This document shows, piece by piece, positions 8,502 through 17,270 of a stretch of 64,000 bases of DNA. Within the stretch, counting starts at the first letter, position 1. Each line of letters opens with the position of its first letter. The position numbers were made by a program, and so were the translations under genes. The notes beneath the pieces were generated by a model. It saw only the letters and a program-made list of their open reading frames with translations, was not told where the DNA came from and ran no database searches. The stretch is from assembly GCA_017744795.1 (NCBI GenBank), contig JAGIAQ010000006.1, positions 10,809 to 74,808 of the forward strand, read 5' to 3'. This stretch comes from Niabella sp. Lineage in GTDB: Bacteria > Bacteroidota > Bacteroidia > Chitinophagales > Chitinophagaceae.

Positions 8502-8813
8502 TTATTCTTCTGTATAGTCCGGAATATCCGGTGGCTTATTTTTTGAATTCGTGGTGCCTTGCTCCAGCAGACAGGCAGCACCCGACAAGGCGATCCAGTA
8601 TAAAAATTGTTCCGGTACATCATGGCCTAACCAGATCCCAAAAGGGAGTGATACCCATATGCTCAGGCAGTAAAAGCAATCCAGCAGGTGTCCCCAGAAA
8701 CCGTTACCCATTTTCACTCGTAACCGGTATACCCAGTCAAAAGGTCCGTCTTCCTTTGCCAACAGATGTGTAATACGCCAAACTGCTAATATGGACAGGG
8801 TCAAATGAAGCAT
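8502..8813 (-). CDS. DUF1360-like membrane protein
   Basis: 103 residues from ATG 8813, with a first hydrophobic helix (LTLSILAVWRITHLLA), then KEDGPFDWVYRLR and CFYCLSIWVSLPFGIWLG, and a third hydrophobic segment. The order, an acidic Glu-Asp-Gly-Pro-Phe turn followed by an Arg-x-Arg and a Cys-x-x-Cys at the head of the next helix, matches the DUF1360 family, whose function is unknown. The longer frame to 8870 would add about 19 residues and is not needed. It lies 9 bp upstream of the MCNCG gene in the same direction and about 85 bp downstream of the large cysteine-rich gene. Confidence 0.7.
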   Translation of the reverse strand: MLHLTLSILAVWRITHLLAKEDGPFDWVYRLRVKMGNGFWGHLLDCFYCLSIWVSLPFGIWLGHDVPEQFLYWIALSGAACLLEQGTTNSKNKPPDIPDYTEE

Positions 8814-8898
8814 TCGTTGTAATAAAAATGGTGGCTGAAGATGAGGTAATATAAAGGACCGGTTACCCACTTCCTGCAGCCACCCGCTGTTTTATATT

Positions 8899-11190
8899 TT
8901 ATGGTTCCAGTGCAAATGCAGCCACCCTATAAGGTGCATCTTTACTGGTTTGGCGGTACGTGCCATCTGTTGCCATAGCAATTACAGAAAGGGTTTCGGC
9001 AAAAGCCGCCTTACCCTCGCCGTTTCCATAACAGCTACCCAGCAACTGGGCGGGTGTAAAATGCTTTTTATACGTTCCGCCCGACAGTGTGTAGCCTGAT
9101 GCACTGTCAATAACCATTCCTGTTGCGTCCGCTAAGGACGTCAATGTATCGTCAACGCACGTACCCCTGGTCACCCCGAAGCTAAACACGGCAAAATTAT
9201 TGGGATGAGTAGCCAGGAAACTGAGATCGAGGTCTGCCTCCACACCTTCGGGTTTGTAATTCACAAAACCACAGCAATCGGATGCTGCGGGCACCCCGTT
9301 TACATCTACGGTAAAGATCTGGGAGTTACAGCTGCTGTTATCTACCCGAACGGACATGCTGAAGGCGTTGGCCGTTGTTGGGGTTACACCTGCCAGCAAT
9401 TCATCCGGCGCATTCACACTGGTGTCAGCATCCTCAAACTTGGGCACTTTAAATGTTGTTTTGGGGATGTTGGAAAGCAGGGTTCCCGCCTGGTCAAATA
9501 ATTCCAGGGTAAATTCATACAATCCGTCCCCCTGCAGTTGTGAGGAGTCAAACCCAATTGTATGCATGTTATGCGTCCGTTCGTACCACTGCGGATCGGT
9601 CTTCGTAATATTAAAAGGCGCCTGGTTGGGACTTGAAGGAGGTATGATATACAAATTGTTTTGCATGCCAACGGGAAAGGGCCCCAGTTTTACCTGGTCA
9701 TGCCCGATCTGCAGATCGCCCATGCCATCTATATATTCAAAATCATACCCTTTAAATTCCGGAGTATCCAGCTGTAGGGTTGTACCGGTTACCGGACTAA
9801 GATCGGCGTTGTTGAGTTTTTTATAACTCCATCGGTAGTAATAGATATTGTTATTGGGCAGTCCTTGTCCAAAGCCCATATAAAAGCCCAGGCTGCCACC
9901 AAAAGGACGTTTATAGTCTCCGATACTTGTAGTAAAGAACTCATCATAAATAGCTGCCGAATCTGTAAGGCCGATGCGACTATAAGAAATAGATTGCCCG
10001 GGAGGCGGCTCTAAAAGCGGCTGTTCCCCGGGATGACTAACCTGTTGCCGGATATGGGAAACACTGGTGCTTCCAATGCTTCTGATCATCACCAGGTCTC
10101 CCGGCAGCGGGCAGTTACAGCAACAATCTACCGAAACCCTTGGGTCGGTGATATGGATCGCCACATTAGTGCCACAGGCATAATCCCAATAAGTATTACA
10201 GGGCTTGGGCGGGGCGTAAACAGTGGTCCAAACACCGTTGATTAAATATTCAACCCAAAAATACAGATCAGGCCGGTCGCCAAAGCAATAATAGGATACG
10301 GCAGTGTCAAACCTTCCATTAGCATCCGTATATACTACTTTTCTTTCGGTGCAGCGGTAAAACCACCACCACCACCAGGGCCATAAACAAAACCAGGGAT
10401 GCAGTTCAGCATAATGATCCACGATAGTCCTGCGGATGAGGTTTAAATTTCCAGAGGCCATATTTTGCCTTATTTCATAACTCAGCTCCGGAAGCCTGGC
10501 AGCTGCTTGCATTTGCAGGTCGTCCGCAGACAATGTCCTAAAAATATTGGCCGCCGCGCTTTGCCGTATTCCGGTAGTTGCAGCCATAAAAGGCGGAGGA
10601 TCCGGAACAGGGATCGGAAATTTGATCACTTCCTGCGGGTTTAAAATAACCTGCGGGATCTTTGCAATGACGGTATCCGGGATCTTGTCGATCCAGAACA
10701 GTATAGGGTCTATTTCGCAAATATGCACCCGGGCGCGGCATACAGGCCTGTCGCTCCATGAGCCTCCGCGGTTCAGCCATTTAGACACTTTTCCCGTTAC
10801 ACGGCAGGAACATAAGGGCCAAAAACGGCTGACAAAGGACGGAATAGGTAAAATAGATACCGAGGCATCATTTTCCACATTCAAGATAGCTTCATAGGGC
10901 TTGAAGGGTTCGAGCGCTTCAATAGACGTTACTTTTGTTATGTTCTGGTCGGTGCCGGGTGCAATGAAAAGCCGCAGTTCCCTCGAATCTATCGGAGTGA
11001 ATTGATGCTCCATTTCCGCAGCTGCAAAGGAAGGCGTATTGTAGAGATCAAATTCAAGCAGATTTTCATAAACGGGTTGCTGGCGCAATAACAACCCATT
11101 GCAATTAAAAAGAAAGCCAATTAGGGAGATGGCTTCTTTGGGCGGCTGTTCAAAATTAACCGTCACCGATATTTTTTTTAAGATTGCCAT
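8899..11190 (-). CDS. Large Cys/Trp-rich protein of unknown function with a transthyretin-like segment
   Basis: 763 residues from ATG 11190 (MAILKKISV), no signal peptide and no membrane helix. About 20 cysteines occur in clusters (CSC, VDCCCNC, SDCCG). A run of five tryptophans sits in PWFCLWPWWWWWFYRC, directly followed by VVYTDANGRFDTAVSYYC, which looks like a transthyretin/carboxypeptidase regulatory-like beta sandwich with its DxNGxF turn. The region before it (RPVCRARVHICEID) and the C-terminal 400 residues look beta-rich. I do not recognise the family. It heads a three-gene minus-strand set. Codon use looks like that of its neighbours, so recent transfer is not evident. Confidence 0.75.
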   Translation of the reverse strand: MAILKKISVTVNFEQPPKEAISLIGFLFNCNGLLLRQQPVYENLLEFDLYNTPSFAAAEMEHQFTPIDSRELRLFIAPGTDQNITKVTSIEALEPFKPYEAILNVENDASVSILPIPSFVSRFWPLCSCRVTGKVSKWLNRGGSWSDRPVCRARVHICEIDPILFWIDKIPDTVIAKIPQVILNPQEVIKFPIPVPDPPPFMAATTGIRQSAAANIFRTLSADDLQMQAAARLPELSYEIRQNMASGNLNLIRRTIVDHYAELHPWFCLWPWWWWWFYRCTERKVVYTDANGRFDTAVSYYCFGDRPDLYFWVEYLINGVWTTVYAPPKPCNTYWDYACGTNVAIHITDPRVSVDCCCNCPLPGDLVMIRSIGSTSVSHIRQQVSHPGEQPLLEPPPGQSISYSRIGLTDSAAIYDEFFTTSIGDYKRPFGGSLGFYMGFGQGLPNNNIYYYRWSYKKLNNADLSPVTGTTLQLDTPEFKGYDFEYIDGMGDLQIGHDQVKLGPFPVGMQNNLYIIPPSSPNQAPFNITKTDPQWYERTHNMHTIGFDSSQLQGDGLYEFTLELFDQAGTLLSNIPKTTFKVPKFEDADTSVNAPDELLAGVTPTTANAFSMSVRVDNSSCNSQIFTVDVNGVPAASDCCGFVNYKPEGVEADLDLSFLATHPNNFAVFSFGVTRGTCVDDTLTSLADATGMVIDSASGYTLSGGTYKKHFTPAQLLGSCYGNGEGKAAFAETLSVIAMATDGTYRQTSKDAPYRVAAFALEP

Positions 11191-11928
11191 AGTTTTTTTA
11201 TTTGTAGGTTTAAAAAATAAATAGTGAATCGTATGTGGATGGTGCGCCCCTCTCATAACGGGCAACACTATCGTTCCTGTCTTTTCGCGGGATTCAGCTT
11301 TTTAGCACGGAAGATCGGTTTCTGATGACTGCTTTTCATTTATGCCCGCTTATAAACAGGCAATCATTTAAATAGCCTATTGCAATAAATAAAAGTGTAG
11401 ACGGTAAAAGCGCCAGTTCGATACAGGGCGCAATTTACTTCATCGCCCATCTGATCTTTCCATACAATCCTGCGGACAATCGTTTTATATATATCCGCCG
11501 AACAAAATGGTATGAACGGTTCCATACCAGTAATACTATTGTTATTATTTGTTTAAAGAGCGCTAATCGGAAAAACACAGTTAGCTCAACAACAAAATCT
11601 ATCCTGCCGGTTACATCTTCTTTTCTAAATCGTATCTGTTACAAAATTAACCCCGGCGCAAAGGGAAGTCAATCGCCAAATAAAGGGATGATGCGGGTTT
11701 TTGTAGATAGTAAGGCGGTGCATGGTATCGGCTGAGATGAATCGAGAAATGTGAGCTCCTTTCGTTTCACAATTGGCAAAACAATAGTTGTATTTTGAAA
11801 TAATACCAATGCTGACAGGGATGATTTTTGAAACCGGGTTACAATAAAATACCGGCTTCTGCAACATGGTTTTAATAATACCGGTTGCTATAAATCAATC
11901 CATTTCAGGGTTGTTTTAATTTTGCATT
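11191..11928. other. 738-bp intergenic region between divergent genes
   Basis: Holds the upstream regions of the large Cys-rich gene (-) and the P-type ATPase (+). A short hairpin GGTATG/CATACC occurs near 11510-11530. A 80-residue minus-strand frame at 11625-11867 has no credible start context or homology. Nothing else recognised. Confidence 0.5.
11917..11924 (+). promoter_or_regulatory. Bacteroidota -7 element of the copper ATPase gene
   Basis: TAATTTTG fits TAnnTTTG and ends 4 bp before the ATG at 11929, so transcripts would be leaderless or nearly so. No good -33 TTTG at standard spacing was found. Confidence 0.5.
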
Positions 11929-14088
11929 ATGGAAACTGCAGAAAAAATTAAATGGAAGGTAGAAGGAATGGACTGTCCCACCTGTGCGCTAACCATCAAT
12001 AAATACCTGGAAAAGGAAGGTATGGAAAATGTTAAAGTGAACTTCGCCACCGGCGATGTCAGCTTTGATCTGAGGGGGGTGAAGCATGAAGCAGACTTGT
12101 CCAAAGGCTTGTCTGGCCTGGGCTACAGTATTGTTGATGATCAGGAAGTACATGCGCATTCACATAACCACGCACACGAACATGATCATGGCAGGCAGGG
12201 AGGCTGGTTAAAGACGAATATGCAGCGGTTCTGGTTCTGTTTGCCGTTTACACTGGTGCTGTTGTTGCATATGGTGCCGGCGTTGCAACATTCCTGGCTG
12301 ATGCAACCCTGGATACAATTTGGTTTAACGCTGCCGGTACTGCTTGTGGGCATGTCTTATTTTGGCGTAAGTGCTTTTAAAAGCATCCGTAACCGCATGC
12401 CGAATATGAATGTGCTGGTGACAATTGGTGCATTAGCTGCTTTTGTATACAGCTTGTATGGAACACTGACCAACCAGCACGACTATATCTTTTATGAAAC
12501 CGCAGTTACAGTGATTACATTAGTGTTCCTCGGCAATTATATGGAAGAACATACAGTGTCCTCCACACAGGCACAATTAAAAAAACTGGCGCAAACGCAG
12601 GTGGTCATGGCCAATATGATCGCCTATGATCATGAGCATAACGAAAATGTTTTCCCGGTAGAAAGTACTGCGTTACGAACCGGTGATCTGGTTTTAATTA
12701 AAAGCGGGGAGCAGGTGCCTGCCGACTGTAAAATATTATGGGGGGATGCCCAGGTGAACGAAGCCATTATTACCGGCGAAAGTGTTCCGGTGGCAAAGCA
12801 ATCAAAAGATAAACTGATCGGTGGTAGTATTATGGTGGATGGCACTGTGAAGGCCCAGGTAACAGCCGTTGGTAAAGACAGCGTGCTGGCCGGCATTATC
12901 AATATGGTGAATGAAGCCCAGGGAGAAAAGCCGCCGGTACAGCAACTGGCCGATAAGATCAGCGCCGTTTTTGTTCCGGTTGTTTTATTGATCGCCCTGG
13001 CAGCATTATTGATTAACTGGGCGATCTTAAAAGATTTTACACCCGCCCTGATGCGCGCTATTGCTGTGCTGGTTATTGCCTGTCCCTGCGCTATGGGACT
13101 GGCCACACCAGCTGCTATTGCTGTGGGTTTGGGCCGCGGGGCGCGGAATGGTGTCCTGTTTCGTAATGCCACCACCCTGGAGAATTTTAAAGACATTAAA
13201 CAAATTGTTTTTGATAAAACAGGAACCTTAACCACCGGGAATTTTTCTGTTGCTGACTTTAGGATTCTGGACGCCACTATTAGCGAGGAAACATTTAAAA
13301 CATTGGTGTATTCGCTGGAAAAATACTCCAATCACCCCATTGCAAAGAGCCTGGCCGGGGCCTGGAAAATGAATAAAGAGATCCGCTGGAAAACGATCCG
13401 GGAAGAAAAAGGGCAAGGGCTGTTTGCCACCGATAAGGAAGGAATTGAATATGCTGCCGGTTCGTATGATATTATTAGCGATCCTGCTATTCCCGCAGCG
13501 CACAATATCTACATCACCAAAAATAACCAGCTCATTGGGACCATTGATCTGAAAGATGAATTACGGCCCGAGGCGCGAACCGTTATCAATTACTTCCACA
13601 GCAAGAATATCAAAACGATTTTGCTCAGCGGCGACCGGCAGTCGAAGGCGCAGCAAATCGCCAATGAATTGGGTATTGATGAGGTGATCGCTGAAAAAAA
13701 GCCCGAAGAGAAACTGGCCATCATTGCTGAAAAAAATGCGCAGGTCCCCACGGCCATGGTGGGCGATGGTATTAATGATGCACCGGCATTGGCGAAAGCT
13801 ACCATTGGGATCAGTATGAGCGATGCATCACAAATAGCGATGCAAACCGCCCAGGTGGTGCTCACGAATCATGGGTTAAAGAATCTGCCCCTGGCCATGG
13901 GTTTGGGCAAGCATACCTATAAAACGATCAAAGAAAATCTTTTCTGGGCCTTTGCCTATAATATTGTGGCGCTGCCTATTGCTGCTTTTGGCTTATTAAC
14001 CCCCATGTTTGGCGCGCTGGTTATGGCTTTCAGCGATGTGGTACTGGCGCTAAACAGCGGCCGGTTGGTAGTGAAAAAAGTAGTTTGA
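11929..14088 (+). CDS. Copper-type P1B-ATPase with one N-terminal heavy-metal domain
   Basis: ATP-driven export of a soft metal ion, most likely Cu(I), across the inner membrane. Order in 719 residues: HMA domain with GMDCPTC (C16, C19), a histidine-rich linker (HAHSHNHAHEHDHG, about 75-88), membrane helices, actuator TGES (282-285), transport-site CPC (385-387), phosphorylation DKTGT (D429), SNHPIAKS (HP motif), GDGIND hinge, and two last helices. The last helices carry YN and M-x-x-S as expected for Cu(I) enzymes, although the second serine of the usual MSxSS is replaced (MAFSDVV). Zinc is the alternative because of the His-rich linker, but CPC plus YN favours copper. A terminator follows. 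Confidence 0.92.
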   Translation: METAEKIKWKVEGMDCPTCALTINKYLEKEGMENVKVNFATGDVSFDLRGVKHEADLSKGLSGLGYSIVDDQEVHAHSHNHAHEHDHGRQGGWLKTNMQRFWFCLPFTLVLLLHMVPALQHSWLMQPWIQFGLTLPVLLVGMSYFGVSAFKSIRNRMPNMNVLVTIGALAAFVYSLYGTLTNQHDYIFYETAVTVITLVFLGNYMEEHTVSSTQAQLKKLAQTQVVMANMIAYDHEHNENVFPVESTALRTGDLVLIKSGEQVPADCKILWGDAQVNEAIITGESVPVAKQSKDKLIGGSIMVDGTVKAQVTAVGKDSVLAGIINMVNEAQGEKPPVQQLADKISAVFVPVVLLIALAALLINWAILKDFTPALMRAIAVLVIACPCAMGLATPAAIAVGLGRGARNGVLFRNATTLENFKDIKQIVFDKTGTLTTGNFSVADFRILDATISEETFKTLVYSLEKYSNHPIAKSLAGAWKMNKEIRWKTIREEKGQGLFATDKEGIEYAAGSYDIISDPAIPAAHNIYITKNNQLIGTIDLKDELRPEARTVINYFHSKNIKTILLSGDRQSKAQQIANELGIDEVIAEKKPEEKLAIIAEKNAQVPTAMVGDGINDAPALAKATIGISMSDASQIAMQTAQVVLTNHGLKNLPLAMGLGKHTYKTIKENLFWAFAYNIVALPIAAFGLLTPMFGALVMAFSDVVLALNSGRLVVKKVV

Positions 14089-14104
14089 TGCTAAGAAAAT
14101 CGAT

Positions 14105-14134
14105 AAAAAAACCAGCCGTTGAGCTGGTTTTTTT
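14105..14134 (+). terminator. Rho-independent terminator after the copper ATPase
   Basis: AAAAAACCAGC (14106-14116) / GCTGGTTTTTT (14123-14133) with loop CGTTGA and a T tract. Confidence 0.9.
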
Positions 14135-14385
14135 GTGTTCAGGGGGTCCTCCTGCGGCGAAGTGTAGAAAACCCTGCTCTTTTGCGGGCATCAGCGCATT
14201 CGGCTGTATATTTTTTTCAGGATTTGTGCTTCTTCAGATTTTTTATCAAATTGAGGTTAAAATACAATCCTGTTTTGTACAGAAACAAAAACGGTCTTAA
14301 TTTTGAGTAACAAATAACAAACTCTTGATCAGCGGTTTAATCATGAGGTCGTCCTTCAAATGTAAATAAAAGGAGTAGAAGTGTT

Positions 14386-16305
14386 ATGGATCAGGCGCTG
14401 CAGGAAACGTTAAAAAGTTATTTTGGCTTCGACCAGTTCCGTCCGTTGCAGCTCGATATTATCCGCGCGGCAATGGAGGGGAAGGATGTTTTGGCGCTGA
14501 TGCCCACGGGCGGCGGTAAGTCGCTTTGCTACCAGGTTCCCGGGCTATTTAAGGAAGGCCTGTGCCTGGTTATTTCCCCACTGATCGCTTTGATGAACGA
14601 CCAGGTGCAAAACCTGCGAAAAAAGAATATCACTGCCTTTGCCATACACACGGGTATGGCGCGTAAAGAAGTGATCAATGTGCTCAAAACCGCAGCGCAC
14701 AGTAATTGTAAGTTTTTGTATGTTTCGCCCGAGCGGCTGGAAACAAATCTTTTTAAAGAATACCTTCCGGCATTACATGTAAATTTCATTGCAGTAGATG
14801 AAGCGCATTGTATCTCGCAATGGGGCTATGATTTCCGGCCACCGTACCTGCGCATTGCCCGCCTGCGCGAAGAATTGCCTGGCGTACCAGTGATAGCGCT
14901 TACGGCCTCGGCCACACCAAAAGTACAGGAAGATATCTGCCAGAAATTATCACCCGAAGGGGAAAATAATTTCGTTGTTTTTAGGCAGTCTTTTGAGCGG
15001 CCTAATCTCTCTTTCAGCGTTTTTAAAGTAGCCAGCCGCATTCATAAGATCATAGAGGTGCTCAAAAATGTTCCCGGTTCGGCGATTATTTATTGTAAAA
15101 CCCGGAAACATACCAAGGAGATCAAAGACCTGCTCTCGTTGGAAGAGATTGCTGCTGATTATTACAATGCCGGCCTGCCGGCCGAAGAGCGCACCCAAAA
15201 ACAACGGGACTGGGTCCAGAATAAGACCCGGGTGATCGTTTGCACCAACGCATTTGGAATGGGCATCGACAAGCCGGATGTGCGCACAGTGATCCATGCC
15301 GATGTGCCGGATTGCCTGGAAAACTATTACCAGGAAGCCGGGCGTGCAGGGCGGGATGGGCAAAAGTCGTACGCCGTGTTGTTATACAACGAGGCCGATA
15401 TGGATGCCTTGCAGCAGTTGCCGGAGCAGCGTTTTCCGTCAATGGAAACGATTCGTACTATTTACAACGGCGTGGTCAGTTACCTGCAATTACCTGAAGG
15501 TGAGGCACCGGGTGAGTTTTACGATTTCGATCTGAAAGATTTTATCAAGAAATTCGGACTGGATGTAACGGCGGCTATTTACAGTTTAAAGGCACTGGAG
15601 CAGGATGGCTGGCTTACTTTTAATGAACAGATTTTTATACCCGCCACCGTGCGTTTTACCGCGTACAAGGAAAGTCTTTACGAATATGAGGCTACCCACG
15701 CGGATCTGGAACCTCTTATTAAAACGCTTTTACGAACCTATGAAGGGATCTATGATTACCCGATCGGTATCTCGGAAAGTTATATCGCCTATCTCATGAA
15801 AACAGATGCTTCTATTGTAAAAGAGCAATTGTTCCGGGTGCATGTGGATGGGATTATCGATTATCAGCCGCGCAAGGAAGATCCGCAACTGATGCTGACC
15901 CGGACGCGGATCCGGATCAGCGAATTGCAGCTCAATATGAAAAATTATACTGCCAGGAAACGGTTGTTTACGGAACGGGTAACTCAAATGCGGGACTATA
16001 CCCTCAACGAAAGAGAATGCCGGAGTAAAATCATCGGCAATTATTTTGGTGACACCGATATTAAAGATTGCGGTGTTTGCGATAATTGCCTGAAACGACG
16101 AAATAACCAACTGACCCGCGAAGCCTTTGAATTGATCCAAACGACTATCAGGGAAACGTTAACAGAACCCTGTACTGTTCCCCAGCTGATGGCACAATTG
16201 CAGGGCACGGACAAAGAGCATATCTGGACGGTGATCAACTTTCTTACGCGCGAAGAAAAGATACAGATGCTCGAAGACGGGAAGATCAGCTGGCGGAAAG
16301 GGTAG
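14386..16305 (+). CDS. recQ: ATP-dependent DNA helicase RecQ
   Basis: 3'-5' DNA helicase in recombination and fork repair. 639 residues: motif I PTGGGKSLCYQ near residue 45, motif II DEAHCISQWGYDFRP, motif VI QEAGRAGRDG, then the RecQ C-terminal zinc site (C-x n-CGVCDNC) and a winged-helix region. The C-terminal HRDC domain of E. coli RecQ is not obvious; the last 90 residues are short and end at KISWRKG. Start ATG 14386. Stands alone. Confidence 0.95.
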   Translation: MDQALQETLKSYFGFDQFRPLQLDIIRAAMEGKDVLALMPTGGGKSLCYQVPGLFKEGLCLVISPLIALMNDQVQNLRKKNITAFAIHTGMARKEVINVLKTAAHSNCKFLYVSPERLETNLFKEYLPALHVNFIAVDEAHCISQWGYDFRPPYLRIARLREELPGVPVIALTASATPKVQEDICQKLSPEGENNFVVFRQSFERPNLSFSVFKVASRIHKIIEVLKNVPGSAIIYCKTRKHTKEIKDLLSLEEIAADYYNAGLPAEERTQKQRDWVQNKTRVIVCTNAFGMGIDKPDVRTVIHADVPDCLENYYQEAGRAGRDGQKSYAVLLYNEADMDALQQLPEQRFPSMETIRTIYNGVVSYLQLPEGEAPGEFYDFDLKDFIKKFGLDVTAAIYSLKALEQDGWLTFNEQIFIPATVRFTAYKESLYEYEATHADLEPLIKTLLRTYEGIYDYPIGISESYIAYLMKTDASIVKEQLFRVHVDGIIDYQPRKEDPQLMLTRTRIRISELQLNMKNYTARKRLFTERVTQMRDYTLNERECRSKIIGNYFGDTDIKDCGVCDNCLKRRNNQLTREAFELIQTTIRETLTEPCTVPQLMAQLQGTDKEHIWTVINFLTREEKIQMLEDGKISWRKG

Positions 16306-16413
16306 GCTGGAAACAGGATGCTGGTTGCCTCTTCATAATAAACCGGAATCAAAACTATTTCTCTTTGTGGTTGGTAAAGACATCGAATCGGGCGGGGCCA
16401 TAAGTTTAAAAGT

Positions 16414-16432
16414 TGCCACAAATACACGAATG
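16414..16432 (+). repeat. Dispersed TGCCACnAATnCACGAA repeat, copy 1
   Basis: TGCCACAAATACACGAATG. Relatives at 23410-23428 (same strand) and 43279-43296 (opposite strand). Confidence 0.65.
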
Positions 16433-16460
16433 AATTATTTGTTTTTCCTTCTTTAAAAAT

Positions 16461-16518
16461 GGACACGAATCAAAATGCGCCGCTGGCGCATATTTGTGTC
16501 CCGATGATTCTATCGGGA
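16461..16518. repeat. Two adjacent intergenic hairpins
   Basis: Hairpin 1 spans 16461-16501: GGACAC/GTGTCC outer arms and ATGCGCC/GGCGCAT inner arms around GCT. Hairpin 2 spans 16499-16518: TCCCGAT/ATCGGGA around GATTCT, a degenerate relative of the palindrome at 21748-21765. Confidence 0.65.
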
Positions 16519-16643
16519 TGGCATTCGGCAAATAGTATAAACAGGCATTAAAAGCCTGTCATTTGAATAATTACAACTACATTTTTACTAAAATTGATTC
16601 CGGATCTTTATCAAATACTCTTTTTCGGATTGTTGTTTTTTAA

Positions 16644-16675
16644 TTTGTCTACCTACTAATAGGTAGGTATCTTTG
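16644..16675 (+). promoter_or_regulatory. Promoter and likely autoregulatory operator of the tetR-ketosynthase operon
   Basis: -33 TTTG (16644-16647), 20-bp spacer, -7 TATCTTTG (16668-16675). Between them is an imperfect palindrome, ACCTACTAATAGGTAGGT, at 16651-16668, a plausible TetR-family operator. The ATG (16680) is 5 bp after the -7 element, predicting a leaderless or near-leaderless message. Confidence 0.7.
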
Positions 16676-16679
16676 TTAT

Positions 16680-17258
16680 ATGGATACCCGGGCCGCGATC
16701 ATACATATTGGAGATACCTTGTTGAGGGAGCGGGGTTATAATGCGTTTAGTTTTACTGATATTTCGCGTGAACTGGATATTAAAAACGCTTCTGTTCATT
16801 ATCATTTTCCCACCAAGGCTTCACTAGGGGTGGCTATTATAAGTGAATATGAAAAGGCTTTTGAAGACCTTCGTAAAGAAAGTGCCGGTGCGCCCGCTTT
16901 GGCAAAACTACGTACTTTTTTAAAGGTTTATATTGCTGCCCGGGGCCAGAATAAAATTTGTCTGGTGGGCTCCCTTGCCACCGACCTGTACACGGTTGAC
17001 GAAGCTATGCAGCAGGCGCTGGGCCGCCTGGTGCGTCAGATATTGAGTTGGCTGACGGCGATATTGGAGGAGGGACGGAGTGAAGGCATGTTTTTTTTCA
17101 GCGGTTCCGCGCGTACGAAGGCGCTGCTCGTCATTACCAATATGATGGCTGCACTGCAGTTAACACGGGTAACCGGGAAAAAGGATTTCCAGGAAATAAA
17201 AGGGGCGATAATAGCCGATCTGATAGGGTCGGGTAAACGGATAAAACAAAAAAATTAA
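16680..17258 (+). CDS. TetR/AcrR family transcriptional regulator
   Basis: 192-residue repressor-type protein: N-terminal helix-turn-helix (about residues 5-50, FSFTDISRELDIKNASVHYHFPTKASLG, the classic TetR recognition helix followed by Y-x-F/HF) and an all-helical ligand-binding C-terminus. It probably binds the palindrome in its own promoter. The FabF-type ketosynthase starts 12 bp downstream, so it likely controls that gene; acyl-CoA or acyl-ACP type effectors would be logical but this is inference. Confidence 0.9.
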   Translation: MDTRAAIIHIGDTLLRERGYNAFSFTDISRELDIKNASVHYHFPTKASLGVAIISEYEKAFEDLRKESAGAPALAKLRTFLKVYIAARGQNKICLVGSLATDLYTVDEAMQQALGRLVRQILSWLTAILEEGRSEGMFFFSGSARTKALLVITNMMAALQLTRVTGKKDFQEIKGAIIADLIGSGKRIKQKN

Positions 17259-17270
17259 AAAAATAGACAG

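Larger units (their letters stand above)
16306..16679. other. Intergenic region with hairpin repeats and the tetR promoter
   Basis: 374 bp without a gene. It holds a dispersed repeat (16414-16432), two adjacent hairpins (16461-16518) and the promoter/operator of the TetR gene at the right end. Confidence 0.7.

Noticed and set aside
11625-11867. 80-residue minus-strand ORF in the intergenic region
   Set aside because: No start context, no typical codon use, no domain.
14085-14300. 71-residue ORF after the copper ATPase
   Set aside because: It runs through a clear terminator and shows no homology-like features.
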